From NCBI RefSeq assembly GCF_002099195.1, contig NZ_NBYX01000003.1, positions 248,001 through 312,000 on the forward strand: DNA of 64,000 nucleotides, given 5' to 3'. Source of the stretch: Burkholderia puraquae. Its GTDB lineage: Bacteria > Pseudomonadota > Gammaproteobacteria > Burkholderiales > Burkholderiaceae. A program made the position numbers and the translations under genes. Of this stretch, positions 27,668-36,138 are shown one piece after another (position 1 is the first letter of the stretch; every line of letters starts with the position of its first letter). The notes below the pieces were generated by a model, which saw only the letters and a program-made list of their open reading frames with translations, made no database searches and had not been told where the DNA came from.

Positions 27668-27778
27668 GGCGCGATGTTACCGGAACTTGTCGATCGCGCC
27701 ACTGCCGCGAAACGGGCCGAACCGCGATACTGCCCCTCATTCCAGCGCGTTTTGCGCCACCTTCAGGAGAACCCGCTC

Positions 27779-28198
27779 ATGTCCTGCGTCACCGACCTGC
27801 CCGCCGCCGACAGCCCCGCCGCCCTCGCCCATTTCGAGGCGTCGCTGCGCTTCGAGACCGATTGCTGGGACGTGCACGACGCGCTCGCATCGGGTGCGCC
27901 CGATTTCGTGCTGCTCGACGTGCGCGGCCCTGACCAGTTCGCCGCCGGCCACGTACCCGGCGCGCGCAACCTGCCACGCCGCAAGATCATCGAGAGCAAG
28001 CTTGCCGGGTATCCGGCCGGCACGCTGTTCGTCGTCTACTGCGCGGGCCCGCACTGCAACGGCGCCGCGCGCGCGGCGATCCAGCTCGCGCGCCTCGGCC
28101 GGCCGGTCAAGCTGATGATCGGCGGCGTGACGGGCTGGCTCGACGAAGGTTTCGCGCTGAGCAACGAAACGCAGCCGGCGGCCGCCGAAGCCGGCTGA
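27779..28198 (+). CDS. Rhodanese-like domain protein
   Basis: A 139-residue single rhodanese domain with DVRGPDQFAAGHVPGARNLP (47-66) and the active-site loop VYCAGPHCNGA. C88 is the candidate persulfide Cys and C93 a second Cys in the loop. Rhodaneses transfer sulfane sulfur. The ATG at 27779 follows a CAGGAGA ribosome site. It is divergently transcribed from ftrA and is probably under its control. Confidence 0.88.
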   Translation: MSCVTDLPAADSPAALAHFEASLRFETDCWDVHDALASGAPDFVLLDVRGPDQFAAGHVPGARNLPRRKIIESKLAGYPAGTLFVVYCAGPHCNGAARAAIQLARLGRPVKLMIGGVTGWLDEGFALSNETQPAAAEAG

Positions 28199-28299
28199 TC
28201 GTCATTAAAAACGCAACAATCAATTGCCAGCGCACGGCCTGCACGCGAACGGAAAAAGCGCGACAATCAGTCCCATTGCAGTTCGGATGGAGCAGCAAC

Positions 28300-28626
28300 A
28301 TGCAGAACGCAGTCCTGATTCAAGTGGCCGGTTCGGTGGCCGCGATCGCGATCTATTTTCTGCCGGCGGTCATTGCCGACCGGCGTGGCCGGCACGACAA
28401 GCTGACGGTCGCGATGTTCAACGCGCTGTTCGGGTGGACCGGCATCGGCTGGCTGATGACGCTGTACTGGGCCTGCCAGCCGAACCCGCGCACCGATGTC
28501 GCGCAGACGATCCTCGCCAAGCGCCGCGGCATCAGCATGCGGACCTTCTCGACCGGTCTCGTCGAGCGCGTGCAGCGCCGCGTTGCCGCCCAGGAACAAT
28601 GGGCGGAGAAGCAAGGCTGCCGTTAA
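28300..28626 (+). CDS. Superinfection-immunity-family small membrane protein
   Basis: A 108-residue protein with two hydrophobic helices (about 5-25 and 40-60) joined by a basic loop (DRRGRHDKL), and the NALFGWTGIGWLMTLYWA segment typical of the phage T4 Imm-like superinfection immunity family. In phage the family blocks DNA entry; chromosomal copies are common and mostly untested. No phage genes are nearby. I chose the start at 28300 because GGAG lies upstream. Confidence 0.75.
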   Translation: MQNAVLIQVAGSVAAIAIYFLPAVIADRRGRHDKLTVAMFNALFGWTGIGWLMTLYWACQPNPRTDVAQTILAKRRGISMRTFSTGLVERVQRRVAAQEQWAEKQGCR

Positions 28627-28641
28627 GTCCCTCTTTCCCGT

Positions 28642-29811
28642 TCAGCCCGCTGCGTCGAACTTCGGCATCCTGACGTTGGTCGACGCACGGTAATGCCACG
28701 CCAGCGCGTCGCGCGGCGGCCCGCCGCCCGCACGCAGCCACGCCCCGAATGCCCCCATCGTCACTGCCTGCGCGATCCGCTCGCCCGGGCAACCATGCGG
28801 CCCCGTGCCGAAGCCGAAATTCGGCCCGGTCGCACGGCCACGCATGAATCGGTGCGGATCGCGATGCACGGCCGGGTCGCGGTTCGCGGCGGCGAGCACG
28901 ACGAGGATCGCGTCGCCGGCTTCGACGGTCACGCCTTCGATCGTCGTGCGCGACGCGACGAAGCGGCGCGTGTTCTGCACCGGTGAGTCGAAGCGTCCGA
29001 CTTCGGCAACGAATGCATCGAGCGCGGCATCGTCCGGCGCGACGCGCGCGGCGCCCGCCTCCCCGCTCCACGCCACCAGCGCATTGCCGAGCCACGCGGC
29101 GGTCGCTTCGCAGGTTTGCGACAACAACCCGACGAGATTCGCGACCAGCGCGCCGCTCGCCTGCCAGCCCGACGCGCGGGCCGCCTGCTGCACCGCGGCG
29201 ACGAGCGTACCGTCGTGCGCCTGCGTCTGCGCGACGCGCTCGGTCATCCGGTCGAGCAACTCTCGCGCGGCGGCGCTCGCGCGAGCCAGCGCCACGGCAT
29301 CCGACAACGGCGACAGCGCGGCGACGAAGTCGACGACCAGCGCCGAGATCCCGTCGAGCTGGGCCTCGTCGAAGCCGAGCAGATCGGCAACCGCACAGAC
29401 GGGCACCGTCATGCACCAAGCGTTCAGCGCGCCGGCGTCGCCCGGTGCCGGCAAGCGCCGCGCGGCAAGCTGCGCGGCACGGTCGCACAACGCAGCCGTG
29501 TCGATCGGTGCGAACGCCGTGCGCAGCGCCTGCTTCGGCACGTCGTGCCGCAGCGCCCCGTCGTTCATGCGCACCAGCTCGCCGAACAGCGCGCCCGCCG
29601 TCGTGCCGCGCAACGCCGGCGGCACGGGCGCGTCCAGCGGGCGCACCCGGCAGGCCGGATGGCCGAGCACGGCAGTCACGGCGGCCGCGCGGCTCGCGAC
29701 CCACAGGCCGAGCGTGGCGTCGAACGCGAGCGGCGGCCCGTCGACGAGCGCCGCATAGTAGGGATAGGGATCGCGGTGCGTAACCGCTGTGATGGGATCG
29801 GTCGGGTTCAT
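28642..29811 (-). CDS. Cytochrome P450
   Basis: A 389-residue soluble bacterial P450. The heme loop NFGFGTGPHGCPGE gives the axial ligand C341, and ExxR is E270-R273. The I-helix segment at 229-238 reads LLSQTCEATA, so the usual AGxET(T) acid-alcohol pair is changed: Glu235 is kept but the following Thr is Ala236. No ferredoxin partner or biosynthetic genes adjoin it. The natural substrate is unknown. Confidence 0.92.
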   Translation of the reverse strand: MNPTDPITAVTHRDPYPYYAALVDGPPLAFDATLGLWVASRAAAVTAVLGHPACRVRPLDAPVPPALRGTTAGALFGELVRMNDGALRHDVPKQALRTAFAPIDTAALCDRAAQLAARRLPAPGDAGALNAWCMTVPVCAVADLLGFDEAQLDGISALVVDFVAALSPLSDAVALARASAAARELLDRMTERVAQTQAHDGTLVAAVQQAARASGWQASGALVANLVGLLSQTCEATAAWLGNALVAWSGEAGAARVAPDDAALDAFVAEVGRFDSPVQNTRRFVASRTTIEGVTVEAGDAILVVLAAANRDPAVHRDPHRFMRGRATGPNFGFGTGPHGCPGERIAQAVTMGAFGAWLRAGGGPPRDALAWHYRASTNVRMPKFDAAG

Positions 29812-29912
29812 GCGGACAGTATCGGCGCAGCGCGCCGCCGCATGTTTCGGGCTGGCGTGAAATATCGCGGCGCGGGCACCGCGTGCGGCCGCATCGCGAC
29901 GCCAGGTCAACG

Positions 29913-30179
29913 TCAGGCAGCCGACCGGTAGCGATACGACTGCATGCGCACGCGTACACGCCCGGCCGAAATCGCGCGCGGCTCGGGCACCACCGTGTCG
30001 TGAGGGAACATTTCCTGGCGGAATTCGCCATTCTCGTCGAACCACTGGCAGATCAGCCAGTCGCCGTCGTCGAATACGACCGGCCCGGCATAAGTGACGG
30101 TCATGCGCGGCCCGCCCGTCTTCAGCGTCACGACATCGCCGACGCGAAACTTGACGCGTTGATTTTCTCGGATCGTCAT
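29913..30179 (-). CDS. YodC-family (DUF2158) small protein
   Basis: An 88-residue protein with the family pattern FRVGDVVTLKTGGPRMTV near the start and CQWFDENGEFRQEMF in the middle; it folds as a small beta-barrel in relatives. DUF2158 proteins are widespread and have no established function. An AT-rich promoter lies just upstream (30,180-30,215). Confidence 0.85.
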   Translation of the reverse strand: MTIRENQRVKFRVGDVVTLKTGGPRMTVTYAGPVVFDDGDWLICQWFDENGEFRQEMFPHDTVVPEPRAISAGRVRVRMQSYRYRSAA

Positions 30180-30517
30180 CGCTCTCTCAGCATTTTTATA
30201 TATCGATATTCCCGGCGGCTCACCAACCGTTCATTCGAACGTGCCGAAGATTATCAATCCAAAAACCAGCCGGCAACTCCCGTGTTCAAAAATTCACTGA
30301 CCGGGAAAATGCAACAATGCGCGGCATCGACGCGCACGGTGGATTCCCGATCGCCCGACCCGGTGCGGCTTTCGCACCGGGCACCGGTCGAACGGGCAGA
30401 ATGCGGAGAATAGACGATGTATTTTGCGTCGTCACGGACGTTTAATTCGGACGCGAAATCGATTGATTATTGTCAATCAACCTTTCGACTGGGCACGATC
30501 CCACGATTTAATTTCGC
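30180..30517. other. Intergenic region with an inverted repeat
   Basis: 338 bp between the YodC-type gene and the isocitrate-lyase-family gene, both on the minus strand. It holds an AT-rich YodC promoter, a 7-bp-stem hairpin near 30,360-30,380, and the inverted repeat TTGATT-N6-AATCAA at 30,463-30,480. No gene was seen. Confidence 0.45.
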
Positions 30518-31378
30518 TCATTCTCCGAACAAAACCGGTGAATTATCGGGCGATGCAAACCAGCGGTTGATATCGCGCCCCGGCACGGCCGCTTGCGTGA
30601 ATGTAAACGTGCCCTCCTGCGCCATTTCCTTCGCGGCGCGCAGGAACGCTCCGAGCGCGGCCCGCGCCAGTGCGCCGCCGACGCTCACGCGCTTCACCCC
30701 AAGCGCCGCCAGCGCATCGAGACTCAGCAACCCGCCCTGCAGCCCCATCACGACGTTCACGGGCGCGCCGACCGCCTGCGTCACCGCCGCGATTTCGTCC
30801 GCATCGGTGATGCCCGGCGCATACAGCACGTCGGCGCCCGCGTCGCGATAGGCGACGAGCCGCGCGATCGTGTCGGCGAGGTCGTGGCGGCCATGCAGGT
30901 AGTTTTCGCAGCGCGCGGTCAGCGTGAACGGGAACGGCAGCGCGCGCGCCGCTTCGACGGCGGCCGCGATGCGCTCGATCGCCGCTTCGCGCGGATAGAT
31001 CGGCGCGTCGGCGCGGCCCGTCGCATCCTCGATCGAGCCGCCGACCGCGCCGGCCTCGGCCGCGAGCCGGATCGTTTCGGCCACCGTGCCGGGCGCATCG
31101 CCGAAGCCGTTCTCGAGATCGGCGCTGACGGGCAGGCCGCCCGCGGCGACGATCTCGGCGATGTGATCGAGCATCGCGTCGCGGTCGATCGCGTTGTCGG
31201 GCTGACCTTTCGAAAAGGCGTAGCCGGCACTCGTGGTCGCGAGCGCTTCGAAACCGGCCATCGCGAGCAGGCGCGCGGTGCCGGCGTCCCACGGGTTCGG
31301 AATGATGAAGGCGCCGGGGCGCGCATGCAGTGCACGGAAGGCTTCGGCTTGGCGGGCTTGCAGGTCGGAACGGGGCAT
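30518..31378 (-). CDS. Isocitrate lyase/PEP mutase-family enzyme
   Basis: A 286-residue TIM-barrel protein of the PEP mutase/isocitrate lyase superfamily. Visible family segments are PNPWDAGTARLL, SADLENGFGD (Mg-binding acidic loop), GSIEDATGR and ADVLYAPGI. The KKCGH motif of true isocitrate lyase is absent, so it is more like oxaloacetate decarboxylase, 2-methylisocitrate lyase-like or PEP-mutase-like members. The reaction is not assignable from sequence. The start at MPRSDLQ was chosen for fit with the family. Confidence 0.87.
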   Translation of the reverse strand: MPRSDLQARQAEAFRALHARPGAFIIPNPWDAGTARLLAMAGFEALATTSAGYAFSKGQPDNAIDRDAMLDHIAEIVAAGGLPVSADLENGFGDAPGTVAETIRLAAEAGAVGGSIEDATGRADAPIYPREAAIERIAAAVEAARALPFPFTLTARCENYLHGRHDLADTIARLVAYRDAGADVLYAPGITDADEIAAVTQAVGAPVNVVMGLQGGLLSLDALAALGVKRVSVGGALARAALGAFLRAAKEMAQEGTFTFTQAAVPGRDINRWFASPDNSPVLFGE

Positions 31379-31550
31379 CGTGGACTCCGGAAGGAAGTTG
31401 ACGGCTGAGCTTACGCCGGTCGTGCACACGACGTTTCAGCGTTCGCCGAAATGTCGCCGCGCGACAGGAAAACCGGTGCGCCGACCGCGCACCGGCAGCC
31501 GGCAACGAGCGAGCCGGCGTCGCCATCCGTCCGTTGCCGGCCCGCGATCG

Positions 31551-31927
31551 CTACTTCGCTGCGGGCGGCCCGCCGTCGATGCCGAGCAACACGTCGGTGA
31601 CGGCTTCGGAGAAGCGCATCGCGCGACCGTCGATCAGCACGCCGTCCGGATTCGACGGATCGTGCGCGGCTTGCGGCACGCCGCGCGCGAGCAGCACGCG
31701 TGCGCCCCCTCCCAATCGGACGCGCCGACCTGCTCCGGTTCGTTGACGGATGCCCAGGACAACGTGCCGAGCGCGAGCGCTTCGTCGTGCGTGCGGTTCG
31801 CGGCAGCAGGGAGAAACCGGACAAAGCGCGCGACGGCATCGGCGTCACCCTGCCGGTACAGGCGCAACAATGCCTTGGCCTGCTTTTTCAGATGATCGGG
31901 ATGGGCCCTGGGAGGCAGCTTTTTCAT
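31551..31927 (-). pseudogene. Decayed ankyrin-type/hypothetical gene with internal deletion and frameshift
   Basis: The minus strand starts with a well-conserved N-terminus (MKKLPPRAHPDHLKKQAKA, ~54 residues) of a family in which a short helical start precedes ankyrin-like repeats. After LGTLSWASVNEPEQ the frame breaks near 31,690. In another frame the C-terminal part continues (RVLLARGVPQAAHDPSNPDG... to GGPPAAK) and stops at 31551. The total length is too short for the family, so a large internal deletion plus a frameshift is the simplest reading. The family name is tentative. Confidence 0.55.
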
Positions 31928-32119
31928 GCGAATCCTCGTGCAGTCATGGCCGAAGGTCCGCAATACCGCCAGCACAAAGGACAGGAGGAAGACTGGATTT
32001 GCTGCGACAGGTGGGTTCAACCCTTTCCGCGGACCCGGAAGCGACCTGCATCGCTGCCCCGTATCCCAGGCGACGGCCGGCAACCTCGTCAATCGTGCCG
32101 CGCCATGCGGCGGCGCCAC

Positions 32120-32545
32120 TCAGCCCGCAAGCTTCTTCGTCAGGAAAATGCGCGTGTGCCCGGCCGGATAATCCGGCAGCGCGCCGAAGCGGACATAGCC
32201 GCGTTTCTCGTAGAACGGCCGAGCCTGGAAGTCGAACGTGTCGAGCCACGCGCCGTGGCATCCGCGCGCGACGGCTTCCGCTTCGGCCAGATCCATGATG
32301 CGCGTGCCCGCGCCCTGGCCGCGCGCGGCCTCGGGCACCACGAGCAGGTCGACATGCAGCCAGCCGTACGCCGTGCTGCCCCACAGGCCACCAACCACCG
32401 CGCCCTCGCCATCGGTCACGACCACGGCCAGCGAACGGAAGTCGTTCGGGCCCGCCTGGCTCTCGTTGAACCGGATGAGCGGCGCGACGATCTGCTTGCG
32501 AACGTCCGCGTCGCCCGCGTCGGTCACCTCGTATGTGAACGTCAT
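32120..32545 (-). CDS. GNAT-family N-acetyltransferase
   Basis: A 141-residue single GNAT domain with the acetyl-CoA loop ARGQGAGTRIMDLAE (Q/RxxGxG/A pattern) and the later beta-bulge DTFDFQARPFYEKRGYVRFG. The closest pattern is the small acetyltransferases of general or antibiotic-like substrates. The acceptor is unknown. The start at MTFTYEV fits the family. A single-gene unit. Confidence 0.88.
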   Translation of the reverse strand: MTFTYEVTDAGDADVRKQIVAPLIRFNESQAGPNDFRSLAVVVTDGEGAVVGGLWGSTAYGWLHVDLLVVPEAARGQGAGTRIMDLAEAEAVARGCHGAWLDTFDFQARPFYEKRGYVRFGALPDYPAGHTRIFLTKKLAG

Positions 32546-32600
32546 CGGTCGAATCCGCTTGAATCGTGAATGAGGAAGGGTTGAAGCCGCACTTATCGCG

Positions 32601-33461
32601 TCAAACGACGTAGGCGCCCTTCGCATGCAGTTCCGCTTCCGTGCGCTCGAGCGCGGCGATCGCATCGCTGCCTTCGAGCGCGAGCAACTGCGCGACCAGC
32701 GCTTCGGCCATCGCGTGCGCGGCCACCAGCGACGGGAAGAACGACGGGCTGTCGTGCGTGAAGATCAGTTGCGCATCCGCGTGCAGCGCGATCGGCGACA
32801 CCGCGCTGTCGGTGATCGCGACGATCCGGCTGCCCTGCGCCTTCGCGGCCTGCGCGACGCGCGTCGCTTCCGCCGAATACGGCGCGAAGCTGACGACGAC
32901 GGTCACGCTCTGTTTCGCGATCGTCCGCAGCTCCATTTCGAGCGAACCGGCAACGCCGTTGAGCAGCGACACGGTCGGACGGAACAGCCGGTAGCCGTAC
33001 ACGAAACCGAACGCGACCGGATAGCACGAGCGAAACCCCGCGACGTGCACGTGCGACGCCTTGCGGATCAGTTTCGCGGCATCGGCAAGCGCGTGCTCGT
33101 TCTGCGCGGCGGTGGCCGACAGGTTGTGTTGTTGCGCGGCAAGCAGGTCGTGCGCGAGCGACGCCTTCGCGTCGGGCCGCACGAGCGAGCGCGCCCGCTG
33201 CGTGAGCGGCTCGGGGCGCGTGCGCACGCGCGCGACGCACAGGTCGCGCAGCTCGTTCCAGCCGGGGAAGCCGAATTGCTGCGCGAGCCGCACGAGCGAC
33301 GCAGGCTGCACCTGGGCGCGCTGTGCGACCTTGCGCATCGACGAGGTGGCGACTTCGTCGGGATGATCGAGCAGGAAGGCCGCGCCCGCCTGGAATTGCG
33401 GGCTCAGCTCGGAAAATTGCGCCCGGATCCGGGACGCGAGTTCGTCGAAATTGGCGGCCAT
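32601..33461 (-). CDS. RpiR/MurR-family transcriptional regulator
   Basis: A 286-residue regulator: N-terminal HTH_6 domain at about 1-78 (SSMRKVAQRAQVQPASLVRLAQQFGFPGW) and a SIS sugar-isomerase domain at about 125-260 that binds phosphosugars. RpiR proteins control sugar and amino-sugar catabolism, but no sugar genes are adjacent, so the regulon is not evident. Confidence 0.9.
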   Translation of the reverse strand: MAANFDELASRIRAQFSELSPQFQAGAAFLLDHPDEVATSSMRKVAQRAQVQPASLVRLAQQFGFPGWNELRDLCVARVRTRPEPLTQRARSLVRPDAKASLAHDLLAAQQHNLSATAAQNEHALADAAKLIRKASHVHVAGFRSCYPVAFGFVYGYRLFRPTVSLLNGVAGSLEMELRTIAKQSVTVVVSFAPYSAEATRVAQAAKAQGSRIVAITDSAVSPIALHADAQLIFTHDSPSFFPSLVAAHAMAEALVAQLLALEGSDAIAALERTEAELHAKGAYVV

Positions 33462-33516
33462 CTTGGTGGGAACGGGAACCGGTCGTCCATGGTATCACCG
33501 GCCCCGCGCGCACCGG

Positions 33517-33870
33517 TCAGCGCAGCACTTCGACGTGATCGGCGTCGACCTTCACGCTGCCCGACCATTTGCGCTCGAATTCGCCGGTCACCTTCACTTC
33601 GTTCTTGTCGCTGACGGGCTGGCCGGCTGCCCACAGCTTGTGGTCGATCTCGACGCGGATCGTACCGGTCGCATCGGCGAATTCGTAATCCTCGCCGCCG
33701 ACATGCTTGACGATGCGCCCCTGCAGCTGCACGTGCTGGTCGTCCTTGCCGTTCGCGAGCAGCTCCTTCACGGTGGTCGTGGTCAACGCGGACGGCCCCG
33801 TGTATTGCGCATGGACGACAGCAGGCAGCGTGGCAAGTGCAATCGTCAGGATTCTGGCCAGGTGTTTCAT
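33517..33870 (-). CDS. ygiW: Periplasmic OB-fold (BOF/YgiW-family) stress protein
   Basis: A 117-residue protein with a signal peptide ending near AVVHA-Q and one OB-fold domain of the YgiW/YdeI type (VKELLANGKDDQHVQLQGRIV, YEFADATGTIRVEID). In enterobacteria ygiW lies next to qseBC and is stress-induced. Here it is divergent from the qseBC-like pair across 232 bp, so co-regulation by the response regulator is likely. Confidence 0.87.
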   Translation of the reverse strand: MKHLARILTIALATLPAVVHAQYTGPSALTTTTVKELLANGKDDQHVQLQGRIVKHVGGEDYEFADATGTIRVEIDHKLWAAGQPVSDKNEVKVTGEFERKWSGSVKVDADHVEVLR

Positions 33871-33928
33871 GATCTCGTTCCTCTTGTTCGATGTGACGCC
33901 GCGCCCCGTTGAACGCGACGGCCCCAGA

Positions 33929-33941
33929 TTACGGACCGTAA
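33929..33941. promoter_or_regulatory. Palindrome in the ygiW/qseB gap
   Basis: TTACGG-A-CCGTAA, a perfect 6-bp-arm palindrome 59 bp before the ygiW start, adjoining the first direct-repeat box. Possible operator; the binding protein is unknown. Confidence 0.35.
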
Positions 33942-33942
33942 G

Positions 33943-34040
33943 ATTAAGCAAACCTGAAGGTCGCGCCAAAGCGACACGCTGCCGCATAGGACGTGTACGA
34001 AAGCCCGCCGCCCGCCGCCCGCATTTAAGCTCCGCCTAAG
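33943..34040. promoter_or_regulatory. Two PmrA/QseB-type direct-repeat boxes
   Basis: ATTAAG-N5-CTGAAG at 33943-33959 and TTTAAG-N5-CCTAAG at 34024-34040. Both keep the hexamer-5 bp-hexamer spacing of PmrA/QseB-type boxes; one lies toward ygiW and one 63 bp before the response regulator start. Assignment is by pattern. Confidence 0.45.
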
Positions 34041-34102
34041 ACGCGGGCGCTTATCATGGGAACCCCGGGCGCCGCGGCGCCCCGTTGAAGAGGCACGAAT
34101 CC

Positions 34103-34765
34103 ATGCGCGTATTGCTCGTCGAGGACGATCCGCTGATCGGCAGCGGGCTCGAACAGGGCCTCAAACAGGAAGGCTTCGCGGTCGACTGGGTGAAGGACGG
34201 CGACGCCGCGTCGCTCGCCCTGCGCGCGACCGGCTACGGCCTGCTCCTGCTCGATCTCGGATTGCCGAACCGCGACGGCCTGTCGGTGCTCGCCGCGCTG
34301 CGCCGCCGCGACGAAACCTTGCCCGCGATCATCATCACCGCGCGCGACGGCGTGCCCGACCGCATCGCGGGCCTCGACAGCGGCGCGGACGATTATCTCG
34401 TCAAGCCGTTCGAGCTCGACGAATTGCTCGCCCGCATCCGCGCGGTCAACCGCCGCCATGCGGGCCGCGCGCAGACGACGCTCGCGATCGGCCCGCTGCG
34501 CCTCGACCCCGTCAAGCACCTCGTCTGGCTCAATGACGACGAAGTACCGCTGTCGCCGAAGGAATTCGTGCTGCTGCACGAGCTGATGCGCGACCCGGGC
34601 GCGGTGATTTCTCGCGAGCAGTTCGAGGAGCGGCTGTACAGCTGGGGCGAGGAAATCGAGAGCAACGCCGTGCAGGTGCATATCCACAACCTGCGCAAGA
34701 AGCTCGGCCACGACATGATCCGCACGGTGCGCGGCGTCGGCTACCGGATCGGTGACGGCGCATGA
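34103..34765 (+). CDS. qseB: OmpR-family response regulator (QseB/PmrA-like)
   Basis: A 220-residue regulator. The receiver domain (1-118) has acidic DD at 8-9, phospho-acceptor D51 (LLLDLGLP) and the conserved Lys in DDYLVKPFE. A winged-helix effector domain follows (125-220; VQVHIHNLRKKLG). The ATG at 34103 is used, with GAAGAGG upstream. It overlaps the kinase gene by 4 bp. The pairing with a ygiW gene supports the QseB name; PmrA/TctD-type remains possible. Confidence 0.88.
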   Translation: MRVLLVEDDPLIGSGLEQGLKQEGFAVDWVKDGDAASLALRATGYGLLLLDLGLPNRDGLSVLAALRRRDETLPAIIITARDGVPDRIAGLDSGADDYLVKPFELDELLARIRAVNRRHAGRAQTTLAIGPLRLDPVKHLVWLNDDEVPLSPKEFVLLHELMRDPGAVISREQFEERLYSWGEEIESNAVQVHIHNLRKKLGHDMIRTVRGVGYRIGDGA

Positions 34766-36138
34766 CGCGCATGCAACGCGCGATCGCGCGCTGGCGCAAC
34801 GCGTCGCTGCGGCGGCGCCTGCTGACGTGGCTGATGCCGGCCGCGTGCGTGATCGGCCTCGTCGCGAGTGCGGGCACCTATTGGGGCGCGCTGCGCGAAC
34901 TCGACGACCTGCTCGACGACCAGATGCGCAGCATGTCGAAGCAGATCGTCGTCGGCCCGAACGGCGAGCTGTCGTTCAGCAACCACGCCAACGGCAAGCA
35001 CGGCTTCGAAGCGAGCGACCCCGACGCCGTGCTGCTGCAGGTCTGGCGCAACGGCACGCTCGTGTATTCGACCGATCGCGATTCGAAACTGCCGCCGCCC
35101 GCGCAGAAAGGCATCGCGAGCGTCGACGTCGGCGACCAGCCGTGGCGCACCTATGTGACCGAGCGCGGCGGCACGACGATCCGGCTCGCGCAGGCACGCC
35201 ATGCGCGCTGGGAAGCGATCGCGGGCATCGCCGTGCACCTGCTGTGGCCGGTGTTCTCGATGCTGCCGCTGCTCGCGATCGGCCTGTGGTTCGGTATCGG
35301 CGCGGGGTTGCGGCCGCTGCGCACGATTGCATCCGGGCTCAAACGCAGGAATGCGAACAATCTCGAGCCGGTCGACGTCGGCTCGATGCCGAACGAAGTC
35401 CGCCCGCTCGCCGAAGCGATCAACGACCTGCTCGCGCGCCTCGACCGCTCGTTCACGCTGCAGCGGCACTTCATCGCCGATGCCGCGCACGAATTGCGCA
35501 CGCCGATCATGGGGCTGTCGATCCAGTCGCAGTTACTGCGGCGCGCGTCGACCGTCGAGGAACGCGAGCGCATCCTCGCGCAGATCCATGCGGGTACGAC
35601 ACGCCTCGGCCACCTCGCCGAGCAGTTGCTGACGCTCGCGCGCCTCGAACCCGACGCGCAGGCGGCCACCTCCGCGTCGGCGCCCGTCGATCTCGCCGCG
35701 CTGTGCCGGTCGGTGGTGTCGGATCGCGCGCGCGTCGCCGATGCGCACCGGATCGATCTCGGCGCGATCGTGTCGTCGCCCGTGATGACCGCGGGCAATG
35801 CCGACACGTTGCGCGTGCTGCTGAACAACCTCGTCGACAATGCGATCCGCTATGCGGGCGACGGCGCGCGCGTCGACGTGTCCGCGCGGATCGACGGCAC
35901 GACGCCCGTGCTCGAAGTCGCCGACGACGGCCCCGGGATCCCGGAAGCCGAACGCAACGACGTGTGGGAGCGCTTCTATCGCGGCGAGGGCGCGCAAGCC
36001 GTCACGTCGTCGGGCAGCGGGCTCGGGCTGTCGATCGTCAAGCGGATCGCCGAACAGCATCGCGCGACGGTCGCGCTCGGCACCACGCGCGGCGGGCGCG
36101 GGCTGACCGTCACGGTGCGGTTTCCGCTGCCGGCCTGA
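34762..36138 (+). CDS. qseC: Sensor histidine kinase (QseC-like)
   Basis: A 458-residue membrane kinase: membrane helices at about 20-40 and 155-180 enclosing a ~110-residue periplasmic 2CSK_N-type sensor domain, HAMP-like linker, phospho-acceptor H243 in DAAHELRTP, and an ATPase domain with the N box NLVDNAIRYAG, DDGPGI and SGSGLGLSIV. It phosphorylates the response regulator encoded just upstream. The ligand is unknown; QseC in enterobacteria has been linked to catecholamines and AI-3. Confidence 0.9.
   Translation: MTRMQRAIARWRNASLRRRLLTWLMPAACVIGLVASAGTYWGALRELDDLLDDQMRSMSKQIVVGPNGELSFSNHANGKHGFEASDPDAVLLQVWRNGTLVYSTDRDSKLPPPAQKGIASVDVGDQPWRTYVTERGGTTIRLAQARHARWEAIAGIAVHLLWPVFSMLPLLAIGLWFGIGAGLRPLRTIASGLKRRNANNLEPVDVGSMPNEVRPLAEAINDLLARLDRSFTLQRHFIADAAHELRTPIMGLSIQSQLLRRASTVEERERILAQIHAGTTRLGHLAEQLLTLARLEPDAQAATSASAPVDLAALCRSVVSDRARVADAHRIDLGAIVSSPVMTAGNADTLRVLLNNLVDNAIRYAGDGARVDVSARIDGTTPVLEVADDGPGIPEAERNDVWERFYRGEGAQAVTSSGSGLGLSIVKRIAEQHRATVALGTTRGGRGLTVTVRFPLPA

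Noticed and set aside
28300-28626. Superinfection-immunity-like protein read as evidence of a prophage
   Set aside because: No integrase, structural or lysis genes are near; this family is common on bacterial chromosomes.
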